From Flavobacterium gilvum (lineage in GTDB: Bacteria > Bacteroidota > Bacteroidia > Flavobacteriales > Flavobacteriaceae): a stretch of 64,000 nucleotides of DNA. Under the pieces are notes generated by a model. That model did no database searches and had not been told where the DNA came from. It was given only the letters and a program-made list of their open reading frames with translations. The position numbers and the translations under genes were made by a program. Below, one piece after another: positions 18,938-27,474 of this stretch. The stretch covers positions 1,736,001 through 1,800,000 of the forward strand of contig NZ_CP017479.1 of assembly GCF_001761465.1 (NCBI RefSeq), in the 5' to 3' direction. Position 1 is the stretch's first letter. Each line of letters starts with the position of its first letter.

Positions 18938-20948
18938 TAATCATATCGGGTTACCGAATATTGAGGATTTGCAGCATATAGCCAATGAGTTGTTCAGTGC
19001 CTTGCCCAACGAATTTCCAAAAGAAATTTCTTTGAGCCCGGATCTCAATGAACATCCTCGCGCCACAAAAGTTGCTGAAACACTCCTCTCTGCCGGTAAT
19101 CTAGGCGGGGTAGAAACCGTTTTTCCCGTAAGCAACCACGACACTCTGATGACTCAGGCAGGTCATGGAATGTCTGTGATTCCAATTCAGGGAGGAATTC
19201 CAAATCAGCCGTTAATTCCTAATGGTATTCCTCAATCTCCTCCTTCAATGGGTGGGATTGGCGTTTCTCCATCTGTTGGATCTTATGGTAATTTGGGAGG
19301 AATGGGAAAATCGCCTAATTCTTTCTCGGAAATTTCAGATCCTACTTTTTTGGAAAAAGACCTCAATGGAATTGATACGTCAAAGTATCATTTGGGAAAT
19401 GGCGAAGTGCCGTATGCTGTTGGCACAGGTAACAATGTCAATATGGGAGAACCACAGACTAGTTTTGAAGATTTGAATTTAACAAAAAAAGTTGAACCAT
19501 CTTATTTCCCTTTTGAATATGGAGATAATTCTTTTGAGGCCGAATTAAAAGCGGCTTTGGATATGTTGAATACCGGTTTTGGAACGCCTTCGGCAAAAGA
19601 TTTTGCAGGATTGGAACAAAAAAACAGTTATTATTTTTTGGATGAAAACCCTTTTGCTTTTGATTCCAGAAAACCTGCCATTTCATCTGTAGTTCCCATT
19701 CAGCCACAATCTAGAAACGGATGGGTAGGGTCAAATTTTGATGCTTATTTGATTAAAAAAGATTTTCCAATTTTGAATGAAACCGTAAACGGAAAGCCTT
19801 TAATCTGGTTCGATAATGCGGCAACTACCCAAAAACCAAAAGCTGTAATTGATCGTATTGCCTATTTTTATGAGCATGAAAATTCCAATATTCATCGAGC
19901 TGCTCACGAACTGGCAGCAAGGGCTTCAGACGCTTATGAAGCTGCTCGCGAAAAAGTAAGAGTGTTTCTGAATGCGGGCTCCGTAAACGAAATTGTTTTT
20001 GTGCGCGGTGCTACCGAAGGCGTCAATTTGGTCGCCGAAAGTTGGGGAAACCATAAATTGGTTGCCGGTGATGAGATAATTGTCAGCCACTTGGAGCATC
20101 ATGCCAATATAGTTCCCTGGAAACGTCTGGCTGATAAAAAAGGCTTGAAATTGAGTGTGATTCCCGTAGACGATGACGGACAGATTTTGCTTGATGAATA
20201 TGCCAAAATGCTAAATTCGAAAACGAAATTGGTTGCTTTCACGCAAGTTTCAAATGCTTTGGGTACTATAACTCCTGCCAAACAAATGGTGGATATGGCA
20301 CATGCTGTTGGCGCAAAAGTACTGTTAGACGGAGCTCAATCTGTTTCTCACATGAAAGTAGATGTGCGTTACCTCAATGCCGATTGGTTGGTTTTTTCGG
20401 GACATAAATTGTTCGGGCCAACGGGTATTGGAGTTGTGTATGGAAAAGAAGATTTGCTCAACGAAATGGAACCGTATCAATCTGGTGGGAATATGATTCA
20501 GGATGTGACTTTTGAGGAAATTAAATACCACAAAGCGCCCAACCGTTTTGAAGCCGGAACTGGAAATATTGCCGATGCTATAGGGCTTGGAGCTGCTATC
20601 GACTACATTTCAAAAATCGGGATTGAAGCAATCGGTCAGTATGAGCATTATTTACTGGAATATGCCACACATTTACTCAAACAGATTCCAGGCGTTCGAT
20701 TGATAGGTACAGCGGCCGAAAAAGCCAGCGTGCTTTCGTTTACACTTGATGGTTTTACCAATGATGAGGTTGGAAAAGCATTAAACAGGGAAGGTATTGC
20801 CGTTCGTACCGGACATCATTGTGCGCAGCCTATTTTAAGGAGAATGGGGGTCGAGACAACTGTTCGTCCGTCATTGGCGTTTTATAATACCTGCCAAGAT
20901 GTAGATGTGTTTATAGAAACGCTCTGGCGATTGAAAACTAATAAATAA
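18924..20948 (+). CDS. Encapsulin-cargo cysteine desulfurase (SufS-like) with long N-terminal extension
   Basis: This PLP enzyme takes sulfur from L-cysteine, giving alanine and a protein persulfide. The 674-residue protein has two parts. Residues 1 to about 268 are low-complexity, rich in Gly, Pro, Ser and Asn, with repeated MGGIG- and NLGG-like pieces. This looks like a disordered cargo-loading domain. The catalytic part then starts near FDAYLIKKDFPIL and keeps FDNAATTQKP, SHLEHHANIVPW, the PLP lysine in SGHKLFGP (Lys495) and the active Cys in TGHHCAQPI (Cys633). Ordinary SufS has about 400 residues. The gene overlaps the shell gene by 14 bases, so the shell and its cargo are co-translated. 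Confidence 0.94.
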   Translation: MNTNSNHIGLPNIEDLQHIANELFSALPNEFPKEISLSPDLNEHPRATKVAETLLSAGNLGGVETVFPVSNHDTLMTQAGHGMSVIPIQGGIPNQPLIPNGIPQSPPSMGGIGVSPSVGSYGNLGGMGKSPNSFSEISDPTFLEKDLNGIDTSKYHLGNGEVPYAVGTGNNVNMGEPQTSFEDLNLTKKVEPSYFPFEYGDNSFEAELKAALDMLNTGFGTPSAKDFAGLEQKNSYYFLDENPFAFDSRKPAISSVVPIQPQSRNGWVGSNFDAYLIKKDFPILNETVNGKPLIWFDNAATTQKPKAVIDRIAYFYEHENSNIHRAAHELAARASDAYEAAREKVRVFLNAGSVNEIVFVRGATEGVNLVAESWGNHKLVAGDEIIVSHLEHHANIVPWKRLADKKGLKLSVIPVDDDGQILLDEYAKMLNSKTKLVAFTQVSNALGTITPAKQMVDMAHAVGAKVLLDGAQSVSHMKVDVRYLNADWLVFSGHKLFGPTGIGVVYGKEDLLNEMEPYQSGGNMIQDVTFEEIKYHKAPNRFEAGTGNIADAIGLGAAIDYISKIGIEAIGQYEHYLLEYATHLLKQIPGVRLIGTAAEKASVLSFTLDGFTNDEVGKALNREGIAVRTGHHCAQPILRRMGVETTVRPSLAFYNTCQDVDVFIETLWRLKTNK

Positions 20949-20973
20949 AACTGATAAAAGGTTAATCTGAAGG

Positions 20974-21007
20974 CTGTCCAGAAAAGTGATTTTTTGGGCA
21001 GTTTTTT
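20974..21007 (+). terminator. Terminator after the encapsulin operon
   Basis: The stem CTGTCC/GGGCAG (20974-20979 with 20996-21001) can extend inward through AAAA and TTTT, and six T follow. It lies 26 bases after the desulfurase stop. Confidence 0.7.
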
Positions 21008-21319
21008 ATTTTATACCATTCATATTTATTATTTAGTCCAATATTCCCCTCTGGAGGGGTGGCTGAAATCCGGGGAGGGAAAATGACTTTTTTAAATCAA
21101 AATTTGACAAAATGCACGCCTTCCAAACTCCATTCGACAAAAAGAGAGGGAGTAAAGATTGGATTATTTTATATTTGTAAATGGTATTAGATTTGGAGGT
21201 GTTTCAAAATTTTATTTTGATTAATGAATAATCGGAGGTTATACTTTTAATCTATATCATTGGATTTTAATTGTTTGAAATATTGTTTTTGAATTTTATT
21301 ACAAAATAGACACACAATA
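21008..21319. other. AT-rich gap with one short CCCCTC-type repeat
   Basis: No gene is seen here. At 21045-21081 there is a CCCCTCTGGAGGGGTGGC...CCGGGGAGGG segment, a type of short intergenic repeat I recall as frequent in Flavobacterium genomes. The rest is AT-rich sequence without clear hairpins. Confidence 0.5.
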
Positions 21320-21350
21320 TTTGGAATGTTAAAATTTTAATATACATTTG
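21320..21350 (+). promoter_or_regulatory. Bacteroidota-type promoter upstream of the formylglycine-generating enzyme
   Basis: TTTG at 21320-21323 and TACATTTG at 21343-21350 are separated by exactly 19 bases. This matches the phylum's -33 TTTG and -7 TANNTTTG pattern. Transcription would start near 21357, giving a leader of about 140 bases. Confidence 0.65.
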
Positions 21351-21398
21351 TTCTATCTAATTAGTAGTATTAATGTTTTAAATTTCAAAAAATACTAG

Positions 21399-21434
21399 AC
21401 ATCAGTAAAATTGTTTTACTGATGTTTGTTTTTT
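21399..21434 (+). terminator. Terminator-like hairpin in the leader of the formylglycine-generating enzyme gene
   Basis: A 12-bp perfect stem ACATCAGTAAAA/TTTTACTGATGT with a three-base loop is followed by TTGTTTTTT. It lies between the predicted promoter and the ATG at 21500. It could end a short transcript of about 75 nt or act as an attenuator. Confidence 0.65.
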
Positions 21435-21499
21435 AGTCATTGAGATTTTGATATAATTAAGTTTAGAATTATTTGGGGTTTATAGATAAATGAACAGGT

Positions 21500-22576
21500 A
21501 TGAATGCTAAAACATTTGGTTTTATAGTAATTATTTTGACTTCTGGTTTTGGAGCTGCTTTTGCGCAGGAAAGTAAAGCAGTTGTAGTTGCAAGTTGCGA
21601 AGCGATGTGTAAAGCAAGTACATCCAAAAAAGCATTGTTATTGCAATCTATAAAGTCAAATTCCAAGGAAAGTTTTGGGGTTTCACCAAAAGGAATGGTT
21701 TGGGTAGCAGGAGGGGAATTTAGTATGGGAACTAATGATTATTTGGATGCCAATCCTGTTCATAAAATAAGTGTAAAAGGATATTGGATTGATGAACACG
21801 AAGTGACAAATGCTCAATTTTCTGAATTTGTGGCAGCAACCCAATATGTAACCATAGCCGAAAGACCTTTGAATCCAGCTGATTTTCCAGGAGTTCCTCA
21901 GGATAAATTAGTGCCCGGTTCGGCTGTATTTGTGCCGCCAACAGAAAAGGTGGGTTTGGATAATGTACAGCAATGGTGGCAGTATGTTCCGGGAGCTAAT
22001 TGGCGTCATCCTTCGGGACCGGAAAGTAGTATTGTAGGACTTGAAAATAATCCTGTAGTCCAAATTTGTTATTTGGATGCTCAAGCTTATGCCGAATGGG
22101 CCGGGAAACGACTTCCAACCGAGGCCGAATGGGAATTTGCCGCAAGAGCGGGAAGACCCAGTACGAAATATTATTGGGGATCGGAGTTAAAGCCTAATGG
22201 TAAATGGGAGGCAAATATTTTTCAGGGTACGTTTCCTAATAATAATACGGTTGAAGATGGTTTTGCAGGAGCGGCTCCGGTAAAGTCTTTTCCGAAAAAT
22301 CCTTTTGGAATCTATGATTTGGAAGGAAATGTCTGGGAATGGTGCAGCGATTTGTATCGAAATGATTATTACAAATACAGCGTTGCAGATAATCCGAAAG
22401 GACCTTTAGATAGTTATGATCCTGAAGATCCGGGAGTTGAAAAACATGTGCAAAGAGGAGGTTCCTATTTGTGCAGTGATCAATATTGCATTCGCTACGT
22501 GGCCGGAAGCCGAGGCAAAGGAGAAACAACCAGTGCTTGTAATCATTTGGGATTTAGGTGTGTAAAGGATAAATAA
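21500..22576 (+). CDS. Exported formylglycine-generating enzyme (SUMF1-type sulfatase-modifying factor)
   Basis: This oxidase would convert the sulfatase-motif Cys to formylglycine. The 358-residue protein has a signal peptide (hydrophobic residues 5-21, ending FAQ) and the family fold: MVWVAGGEFSMGTNDY near residue 60, GKRLPTEAEWEFAARAG, and DLEGNVWEW. The C-terminal segment GGSYLCSDQYC carries two Cys (325 and 330) with the same five-residue spacing as the catalytic pair of human SUMF1, and SACNHLGFRC follows. Many proteins with this fold lack these Cys residues, so an active enzyme is likely. Two Cys also sit in the mature N-terminus (SCEAMC). It precedes the YeiH-like gene by 24 bases, and its likely clients are the sulfatases at 4606-8549. 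Confidence 0.9.
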   Translation: MNAKTFGFIVIILTSGFGAAFAQESKAVVVASCEAMCKASTSKKALLLQSIKSNSKESFGVSPKGMVWVAGGEFSMGTNDYLDANPVHKISVKGYWIDEHEVTNAQFSEFVAATQYVTIAERPLNPADFPGVPQDKLVPGSAVFVPPTEKVGLDNVQQWWQYVPGANWRHPSGPESSIVGLENNPVVQICYLDAQAYAEWAGKRLPTEAEWEFAARAGRPSTKYYWGSELKPNGKWEANIFQGTFPNNNTVEDGFAGAAPVKSFPKNPFGIYDLEGNVWEWCSDLYRNDYYKYSVADNPKGPLDSYDPEDPGVEKHVQRGGSYLCSDQYCIRYVAGSRGKGETTSACNHLGFRCVKDK

Positions 22577-22600
22577 TTTAGATAATAATATATTAATACG

Positions 22601-23863
22601 ATGTCACAGAAAATAAAACAATTTACAATACATGAGGATTGGGCAGTGGTTCTTTTAGGTTTTTTGATAATTGGAGTTACGCTTTTTGTTTATCTGCCAG
22701 TGGTGCCGGTATTCAAGTGGTCCAATAGTACCGATTTGCTCAATGATGTGTTTAGTATTGAAAACATAACAATTATTTTATTTCAATTTGGTTATTTCAT
22801 AAGTTTTGGTTTATTAGGTAGTTTTTTGGTGGGGAAATCAATTAAAAATTTTTTATTAGGTTTCCCCTTTGTTTACCTATTAACCGTTATTGCATTGATT
22901 ATAGCGGGTAACACAACAATAAAAGAATTCAATTTGGAGGCGGTAATTTTTAGTTTAATTATCGGTTTATTGATTGGTAATTTTTTTGAACTCCCAGAAT
23001 GGTTTCGTTCTGCACTTTCTACTGAGTTTTTTGTTAAAATTGGATTAGTGCTATTAGGGAGCAGTGTCATATTTTCAGATATTCTCAAAGCAGGATTTTT
23101 AGGATTGATTCAAGCATTAGTGGTTGTTTTTTCGGTTTGGTATTTTGCTTTTTGGGTTTGCAAAAAATTAAAAGTCGACGAGGAATTAGCATTGATGATT
23201 TCCAGTGCGGTTTCCATTTGCGGTGTTTCGGCAGCTATTGCAACGGCCGGAGCTATCAAAGGCGATTCCAAAAAACTTTCATACGTGATTTCGATGGTAT
23301 TGGTTATTGCCATTCCTATGATGATTTTTATGCCGATTATCGCCAACTATTTCCATTTTTCCGAAGAAGTTACCGGGGCTTGGTTAGGTGGCAGCATCGA
23401 TACATCGGGCGCTGTGGTGGCTTCGGGGTCGATGGTTGGAGAAATTGCCTTGAAAATAAGTACGATTGTCAAGTTTTCTCAAAATGTATTGTTGGGAATT
23501 GCTGCTTTTGCCATATCAGTATATTGGACGTATGCTCAAAACAAATCCTCGGATGCTGTTGTTTCCAAACCAACTTTAGGTGTAATATGGGAGCGTTTTC
23601 CCAAGTTTGTCATTGGTTTTATTGTTGCTTCATTGGTTTTTTCTTTTCTTATTTCAGGTGAGGTGAGAGATGGAGTAAAAGACAGTTTGAAGAATATTCA
23701 AGGAGTTTGGTTTGCTTTGGCTTTTACTAGTATTGGTTTGGAAACCAATTTTAAGGATTTGTTTGATACAAACAGCAAAAAGCCATTTTACGCTTTCTTG
23801 ATTGCACAATTGTTCAATATCTTCCTTACACTGCTAATTGCTTTTTTATTGTTTAGTAAGTAA
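22601..23863 (+). CDS. YeiH-family putative sulfate exporter
   Basis: This is an integral membrane protein of 420 residues with about ten or more hydrophobic spans. Family landmarks are EFNLEAVIFSLIIGLLIGN, KIGLVLLGSSVIFSDI, SICGVSAAIATAGAIK and the GGSIDTSGAVVASGSM segment, with FALAF-type ending (WFALAFTSIGLETNF). The family is annotated as a putative sulfate exporter from genomic context, and transport direction has rarely been shown. This member is longer than typical (about 350 residues), because of extra N-terminal spans. Its position after the formylglycine-generating enzyme fits disposal or movement of sulfate released by sulfatases. Confidence 0.85.
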   Translation: MSQKIKQFTIHEDWAVVLLGFLIIGVTLFVYLPVVPVFKWSNSTDLLNDVFSIENITIILFQFGYFISFGLLGSFLVGKSIKNFLLGFPFVYLLTVIALIIAGNTTIKEFNLEAVIFSLIIGLLIGNFFELPEWFRSALSTEFFVKIGLVLLGSSVIFSDILKAGFLGLIQALVVVFSVWYFAFWVCKKLKVDEELALMISSAVSICGVSAAIATAGAIKGDSKKLSYVISMVLVIAIPMMIFMPIIANYFHFSEEVTGAWLGGSIDTSGAVVASGSMVGEIALKISTIVKFSQNVLLGIAAFAISVYWTYAQNKSSDAVVSKPTLGVIWERFPKFVIGFIVASLVFSFLISGEVRDGVKDSLKNIQGVWFALAFTSIGLETNFKDLFDTNSKKPFYAFLIAQLFNIFLTLLIAFLLFSK

Positions 23864-24143
23864 AAGAGATTCTAATACGGATTTTGGATTTAACTCTTTG
23901 ATTTTCAAAAAGATGATTTTTTGGATTTCCAATTTTTTATATTTTAAAGGAAATCGCCTCCATAATTATGAAAAATTTAAACTCTTGCATGACCGTCGAA
24001 ATAATTTAATTAAGTAGCTTTGTTATAAAGTTGATAATTTATAGGGTGTTATTATGTCAAATTCGTATTATTAACAGCTTTCGCAAAGAATCAACTAATA
24101 TAAAGCAAGACTATAATTAATTCACATTTAAATCTTAAATAGT

Positions 24144-24449
24144 ATGATAGTACAGTATCAAGGAAACCAACACGGAATTCCAACAACATTCACTTTAAGA
24201 ATCATAGGGAACAATCTGTCCAAAAGCAGTTCAAATTATCAAATAGATTTATTGGTCGGAGATAAACAAGTGCCAACTTTCACGACATTTATTCACCAGA
24301 GTTTGTCAAATTGTTTAAAGGAAATTTATCTTTTTAGAAAATACAACGGTATCGAGTTTGATGCTTCTTCAGAGAAAGTAGCGCCAAAATTGGTTCCTTA
24401 TGATTTGGTTTTGTTTAATGCCAATAAACATGGATTGTTTAGAGCTTAA
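24144..24449 (+). CDS. Uncharacterised 101-residue protein
   Basis: The product starts MIVQYQGNQHGIPTTF and is a mixed alpha/beta protein without signal peptide or membrane span. It contains one Cys and no motif I recognise. The gene stands alone, with a 280-base gap before it and its own terminator directly after it, which argues for a genuine, independently expressed gene. A TAGCTTTG box at 24015-24022 matches a -7 element, although a good -33 partner is missing. Confidence 0.7.
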   Translation: MIVQYQGNQHGIPTTFTLRIIGNNLSKSSSNYQIDLLVGDKQVPTFTTFIHQSLSNCLKEIYLFRKYNGIEFDASSEKVAPKLVPYDLVLFNANKHGLFRA

Positions 24450-24473
24450 AGCATTTCTAAAATTACAAAATGA

Positions 24474-24505
24474 AGACTGTTCAAAAAATTGAGCAGTCTT
24501 TTTTG
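24474..24505 (+). terminator. Terminator after the 101-residue protein gene
   Basis: A 10-bp stem AGACTGTTCA/TGAGCAGTCT with one G-T pair and a short A-rich loop is followed by six T. Confidence 0.85.
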
Positions 24506-24745
24506 TTTTATATGGGATTCTATTTTTTTTATTTGGCTAATCTTTCGATATTGTTAATGCAGGAATCTGCATTTGACTTTATATCGAATAGTTCATTGGT
24601 CTCAAAAATAGTTTGAAACGATGGACTTCAAGTCTATAGCGGTTTATTTACTCTTCAAATAAATTTTGCCTCTTTTTTATTTTCTGTTGAAAGTTTCTCA
24701 AAAATACTTTTAGTTTTGCCGATTGTATGTATTTTTTGGGGAATC

Positions 24746-24802
24746 TGTCTATAATTTTGAATAATGTGTCCATTATTTAAGAATCCTTAATTAATAATTT
24801 TA
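24746..24802 (+). promoter_or_regulatory. Candidate operator and promoter A, upstream of the GH89 gene
   Basis: Half-sites TGTCTAT (24746-24752) and TGTCCAT (24767-24773) form a direct repeat with a 21-nt period, about two helical turns. A -7-like TAATTTTA box (24795-24802) follows 21 bases later. The same layout recurs ahead of the SusC gene at 27475 and the inositol oxygenase gene at 47216, so it is a candidate binding site of the hybrid regulator encoded at 43056. Confidence 0.6.
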
Positions 24803-24869
24803 CCCCAGTTAGTTAGTAAGTGGGTATCCTTTCAAAAATAAAAAAGTCAGGGTGCTTGCAGCAAAAAAA

Positions 24870-24926
24870 ATGTTTAAGTTAATTATGTTTGGTTTGTTAG
24901 CTTTTCTGGGGGAGATTCAATCTTAG
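24870..24926 (+). CDS. Possible 18-residue leader peptide ahead of GH89
   Basis: ATG at 24870 opens a short frame MFKLIMFGLLAFLGEIQS ending at TAG. It sits between candidate promoter A and the GH89 start, and its last codons form the left arm of the terminator hairpin below. The arrangement is like an attenuation leader, but there is no run of one regulatory amino acid. Its translation is not established. Confidence 0.3.
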   Translation: MFKLIMFGLLAFLGEIQS

Positions 24927-24941
24927 TCTCTCCCTTTTTTT
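24908..24941 (+). terminator. Terminator-like hairpin in the GH89 leader
   Basis: The stem GGGAGA/TCTCCC (24910-24915 with 24929-24934) is flanked by extra G on the left and followed by a run of T. It lies about 45 bases before the GH89 start, so read-through or antitermination would be needed for expression from promoter A. Confidence 0.65.
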
Positions 24942-24983
24942 ATTGATTTTGATTAAAAGAGTCCTATAATAATTAATATATGT

Positions 24984-27173
24984 ATGAGTATGAGTGAAAG
25001 ATACTTGGTAACAAAAAGGAGTAATTATTCATTGAATGTAATTCCTTTTATAGTGATGTTGTTTTTTTTGGCATCCAATGCGTATTGTAAAAATGATGGA
25101 AATTCAAAAAGTGCATTGGCAGTAATAGAAAGGCTTATTGGTAATCGGGCGAATGAGTTTGATGTAAATATTGTTGAAAACAAAAATCAGACTCAATCCG
25201 ATTGGTTTGAAGTGGAAACGGTTGCTAATCGTGTAAAAATTAAGGCAACATCGAATACGGCAATATGTTATGCGGCTTATAATTTTCTTAAAGATATAGG
25301 CGCTGTTTTGGTCAGTTGGGAAGGAAACAGAATTAATTTGCCAAAAGCATGGCCAAAATATTCCAAAAAACAATCGACTCCTTTTAAATATAGAGAGTAT
25401 ATGAATGCTTGTACCTTTGGTTATACGACTCCATGGTGGGATTGGAAACGCTGGGAACAGGAAATAGATTGGATGGCGTTTCACGGAATCAATTTGCCTA
25501 CAGCACTGGAAGGACAGGAAGCGGTTTGGCAATTATTATGGAAAGAATACGGGCTTACCGATGCCGAATTGCAAGCGCATTTTGCAGGACCAGCTTTTTT
25601 GCCTTGGCAAAGAATGGGAAATATTAATAGTCTTGAGGGGCCTTTGCCGCAGGAATGGATTAATAAAAAGCAAGATATTCAGAAAAAAATTATTCAAAGG
25701 ATGCGATCATTGGGAATGAATCCTGTTGTGCCCGCTTTTAGTGGTTATGTGCCAAAAGCATTTGCAGAGAAACACCCTAATTCAAAGATTAGTGAATTAA
25801 AATCTTGGTCTGGAGGAGGTTTTGAAAGCACCTATTTATTAGATCCAAAAGATCCTTTGTTTAAAGAAATCGGAAAACGTTTTATAGCCATTTATACTAA
25901 ATTATATGGACAGTCTGATTTCTATTTGGCTGATTCTTTCAATGAAATAACGCCACCAGTTTCCAAAGAGCACAAATACGAGGAGCTTTCAGAATATGGA
26001 AAATCAATATTCGAAGCTATTAACGAAGCTTCTCCCGGTTCGACTTGGGTGATGCAGGGTTGGCTTTTTGGGGATAATAAAGAATTTTGGACAAAGGAAG
26101 CCACAAAGGCTTTCTTGAGTAAAGTGCCAAACGACAAAACAATGATTCAGGATTATGCCAACGACCGATATAAAGTTTGGGAAAACCAGGAAGCTTTTTA
26201 CGGAAAACAATGGACTTACGGATATGTGCATAATTATGGAGGATCGAATCCAGTTTATGGTGATTTGAATTTCTATAAAAATGAACTCACCAGTTTATTG
26301 AAAAATCCAAACAAAGGCAATATTGTTGGCTACGGTGTAATGCCTGAAGGTCTAAATAACAATTCTGTTGTTTACGAATACATATATGATCTTCCATGGA
26401 ATCAAGGGCAAGTTTCTGTAAATGACTGGTTGCACCAATACCTGAATGCCCGATATGGAAAAAAAACGACTGCTTCTGTTTTTCAGGCGTGGCAATTGTT
26501 GGTTGAATCGGTTTACAATATTAAATATTGGGAAACACGTTGGTGGAAGGAAAAAGCTGGAGGTTATTTCTTTTTTAAAGGACCTACTGAAAAAATAACC
26601 GATTTTAAAGGAAACCCCGGTGATAAACAAAAGCTGAAACAGGCTTTGGATATTTTGAATAAAGAAGCCAAAAACTTCGATAAAAAAAGTCTCTATTCTT
26701 ATGATGTAATCGATTTTTCAAGACATTATAATTCACTTTGTATTGATGATCTTTTGGTTGAATGTGTTTCTGCTTATAAATCAAAAAACGTAACGAAAGG
26801 AGATGAGTTATTCAAAAAAATTGAGAAACTGGCTTTGGAAACAGACACTATGATTTATGGGCAACCTTTTAATACTTTGAATTACTGGCTGAAATCGGCT
26901 TGGAATTACGGAAACTCTGAAGCGGAATCAAAATTGTATTTAAAAAATGCAAAAACTTTAATAACAGTATGGGGAGGAGCAGGACATCTGAATGATTATG
27001 CTTCAAAATCATGGAACGGTATGTACAAAGGATTTTACTGGCCGCGATGGAAAATGTTTTTGCAGGCTCAAAGAGATTCCGCTGTCAACAACAAACCATT
27101 TGATGAATTGAAAGTTTGTGAATCCATGAAGAAATGGGAAATGCAATGGTGTGAAAGCAACGAAATGTTTTAG
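24984..27173 (+). CDS. GH89 alpha-N-acetylglucosaminidase, exported
   Basis: This enzyme would remove terminal alpha-linked N-acetylglucosamine. The 729-residue protein has a signal peptide (hydrophobic residues 17-33, SNAYCKN). An N-terminal domain (to about 120) is followed by the NAGLU catalytic barrel, with YREYMNACTFGYTTPWWDWKRW, WMAFHGINLPTALEGQE, LADSFNEITPP and GYGVMPEGLNNN. The candidate catalytic glutamates are Glu321 and Glu455, close in position to Glu316 and Glu446 recalled for human NAGLU. A helical C-terminal region ends the protein. A second in-frame ATG two codons later is an alternative start. It stands alone behind promoter A and a leader hairpin, and ahead of a SusC/SusD operon. 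Confidence 0.93.
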   Translation: MSMSERYLVTKRSNYSLNVIPFIVMLFFLASNAYCKNDGNSKSALAVIERLIGNRANEFDVNIVENKNQTQSDWFEVETVANRVKIKATSNTAICYAAYNFLKDIGAVLVSWEGNRINLPKAWPKYSKKQSTPFKYREYMNACTFGYTTPWWDWKRWEQEIDWMAFHGINLPTALEGQEAVWQLLWKEYGLTDAELQAHFAGPAFLPWQRMGNINSLEGPLPQEWINKKQDIQKKIIQRMRSLGMNPVVPAFSGYVPKAFAEKHPNSKISELKSWSGGGFESTYLLDPKDPLFKEIGKRFIAIYTKLYGQSDFYLADSFNEITPPVSKEHKYEELSEYGKSIFEAINEASPGSTWVMQGWLFGDNKEFWTKEATKAFLSKVPNDKTMIQDYANDRYKVWENQEAFYGKQWTYGYVHNYGGSNPVYGDLNFYKNELTSLLKNPNKGNIVGYGVMPEGLNNNSVVYEYIYDLPWNQGQVSVNDWLHQYLNARYGKKTTASVFQAWQLLVESVYNIKYWETRWWKEKAGGYFFFKGPTEKITDFKGNPGDKQKLKQALDILNKEAKNFDKKSLYSYDVIDFSRHYNSLCIDDLLVECVSAYKSKNVTKGDELFKKIEKLALETDTMIYGQPFNTLNYWLKSAWNYGNSEAESKLYLKNAKTLITVWGGAGHLNDYASKSWNGMYKGFYWPRWKMFLQAQRDSAVNNKPFDELKVCESMKKWEMQWCESNEMF

Positions 27174-27474
27174 AAAAATTATTCAGTTTTTAATTTAGAA
27201 TAAAATAGAAATCGATTTCGGAATTTTCGGTTTGTTTTTGTGGTGATCGGGTAATGGTTCTAAAACAAATATTCTTATTTCACAATCCTGGAAGCTTTCG
27301 GAAATGGATAAATCATCTTTTTTTTTGTAAAATATAAATCAAAAAACTCTTGTAAGCCTTGTGAGTATTGATGTTGTTAAAAAATCCATGTTTATGAATA
27401 ATCTGTCCATTCCTTTAACAAATCATTACTATTATTTTCGCTTAAGAATTAACCAATAACTAATTTAATATAAT
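27174..27474. other. Gap before the second SusC gene
   Basis: No gene is seen. The downstream third carries candidate operator and promoter B. The upstream part is AT-rich sequence without a clear terminator for the GH89 gene. Confidence 0.5.
27383..27440 (+). promoter_or_regulatory. Candidate operator and promoter B, upstream of susC
   Basis: Half-sites AATCCAT (27383-27389) and TGTCCAT (27404-27410) repeat with a 21-nt period. A TATTTTCG box (27433-27440) follows 22 bases after the second half-site. The segment TGAATAAT preceding TGTCCAT is also shared with site A. The SusC ATG is 65 bases downstream of the site. Confidence 0.65.

Noticed and set aside
23137..23661. Plus-strand open frame of 174 codons inside the YeiH-like gene
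   Set aside because: It is an alternate frame of a clear membrane protein and has an unnatural composition rich in Cys and Arg.
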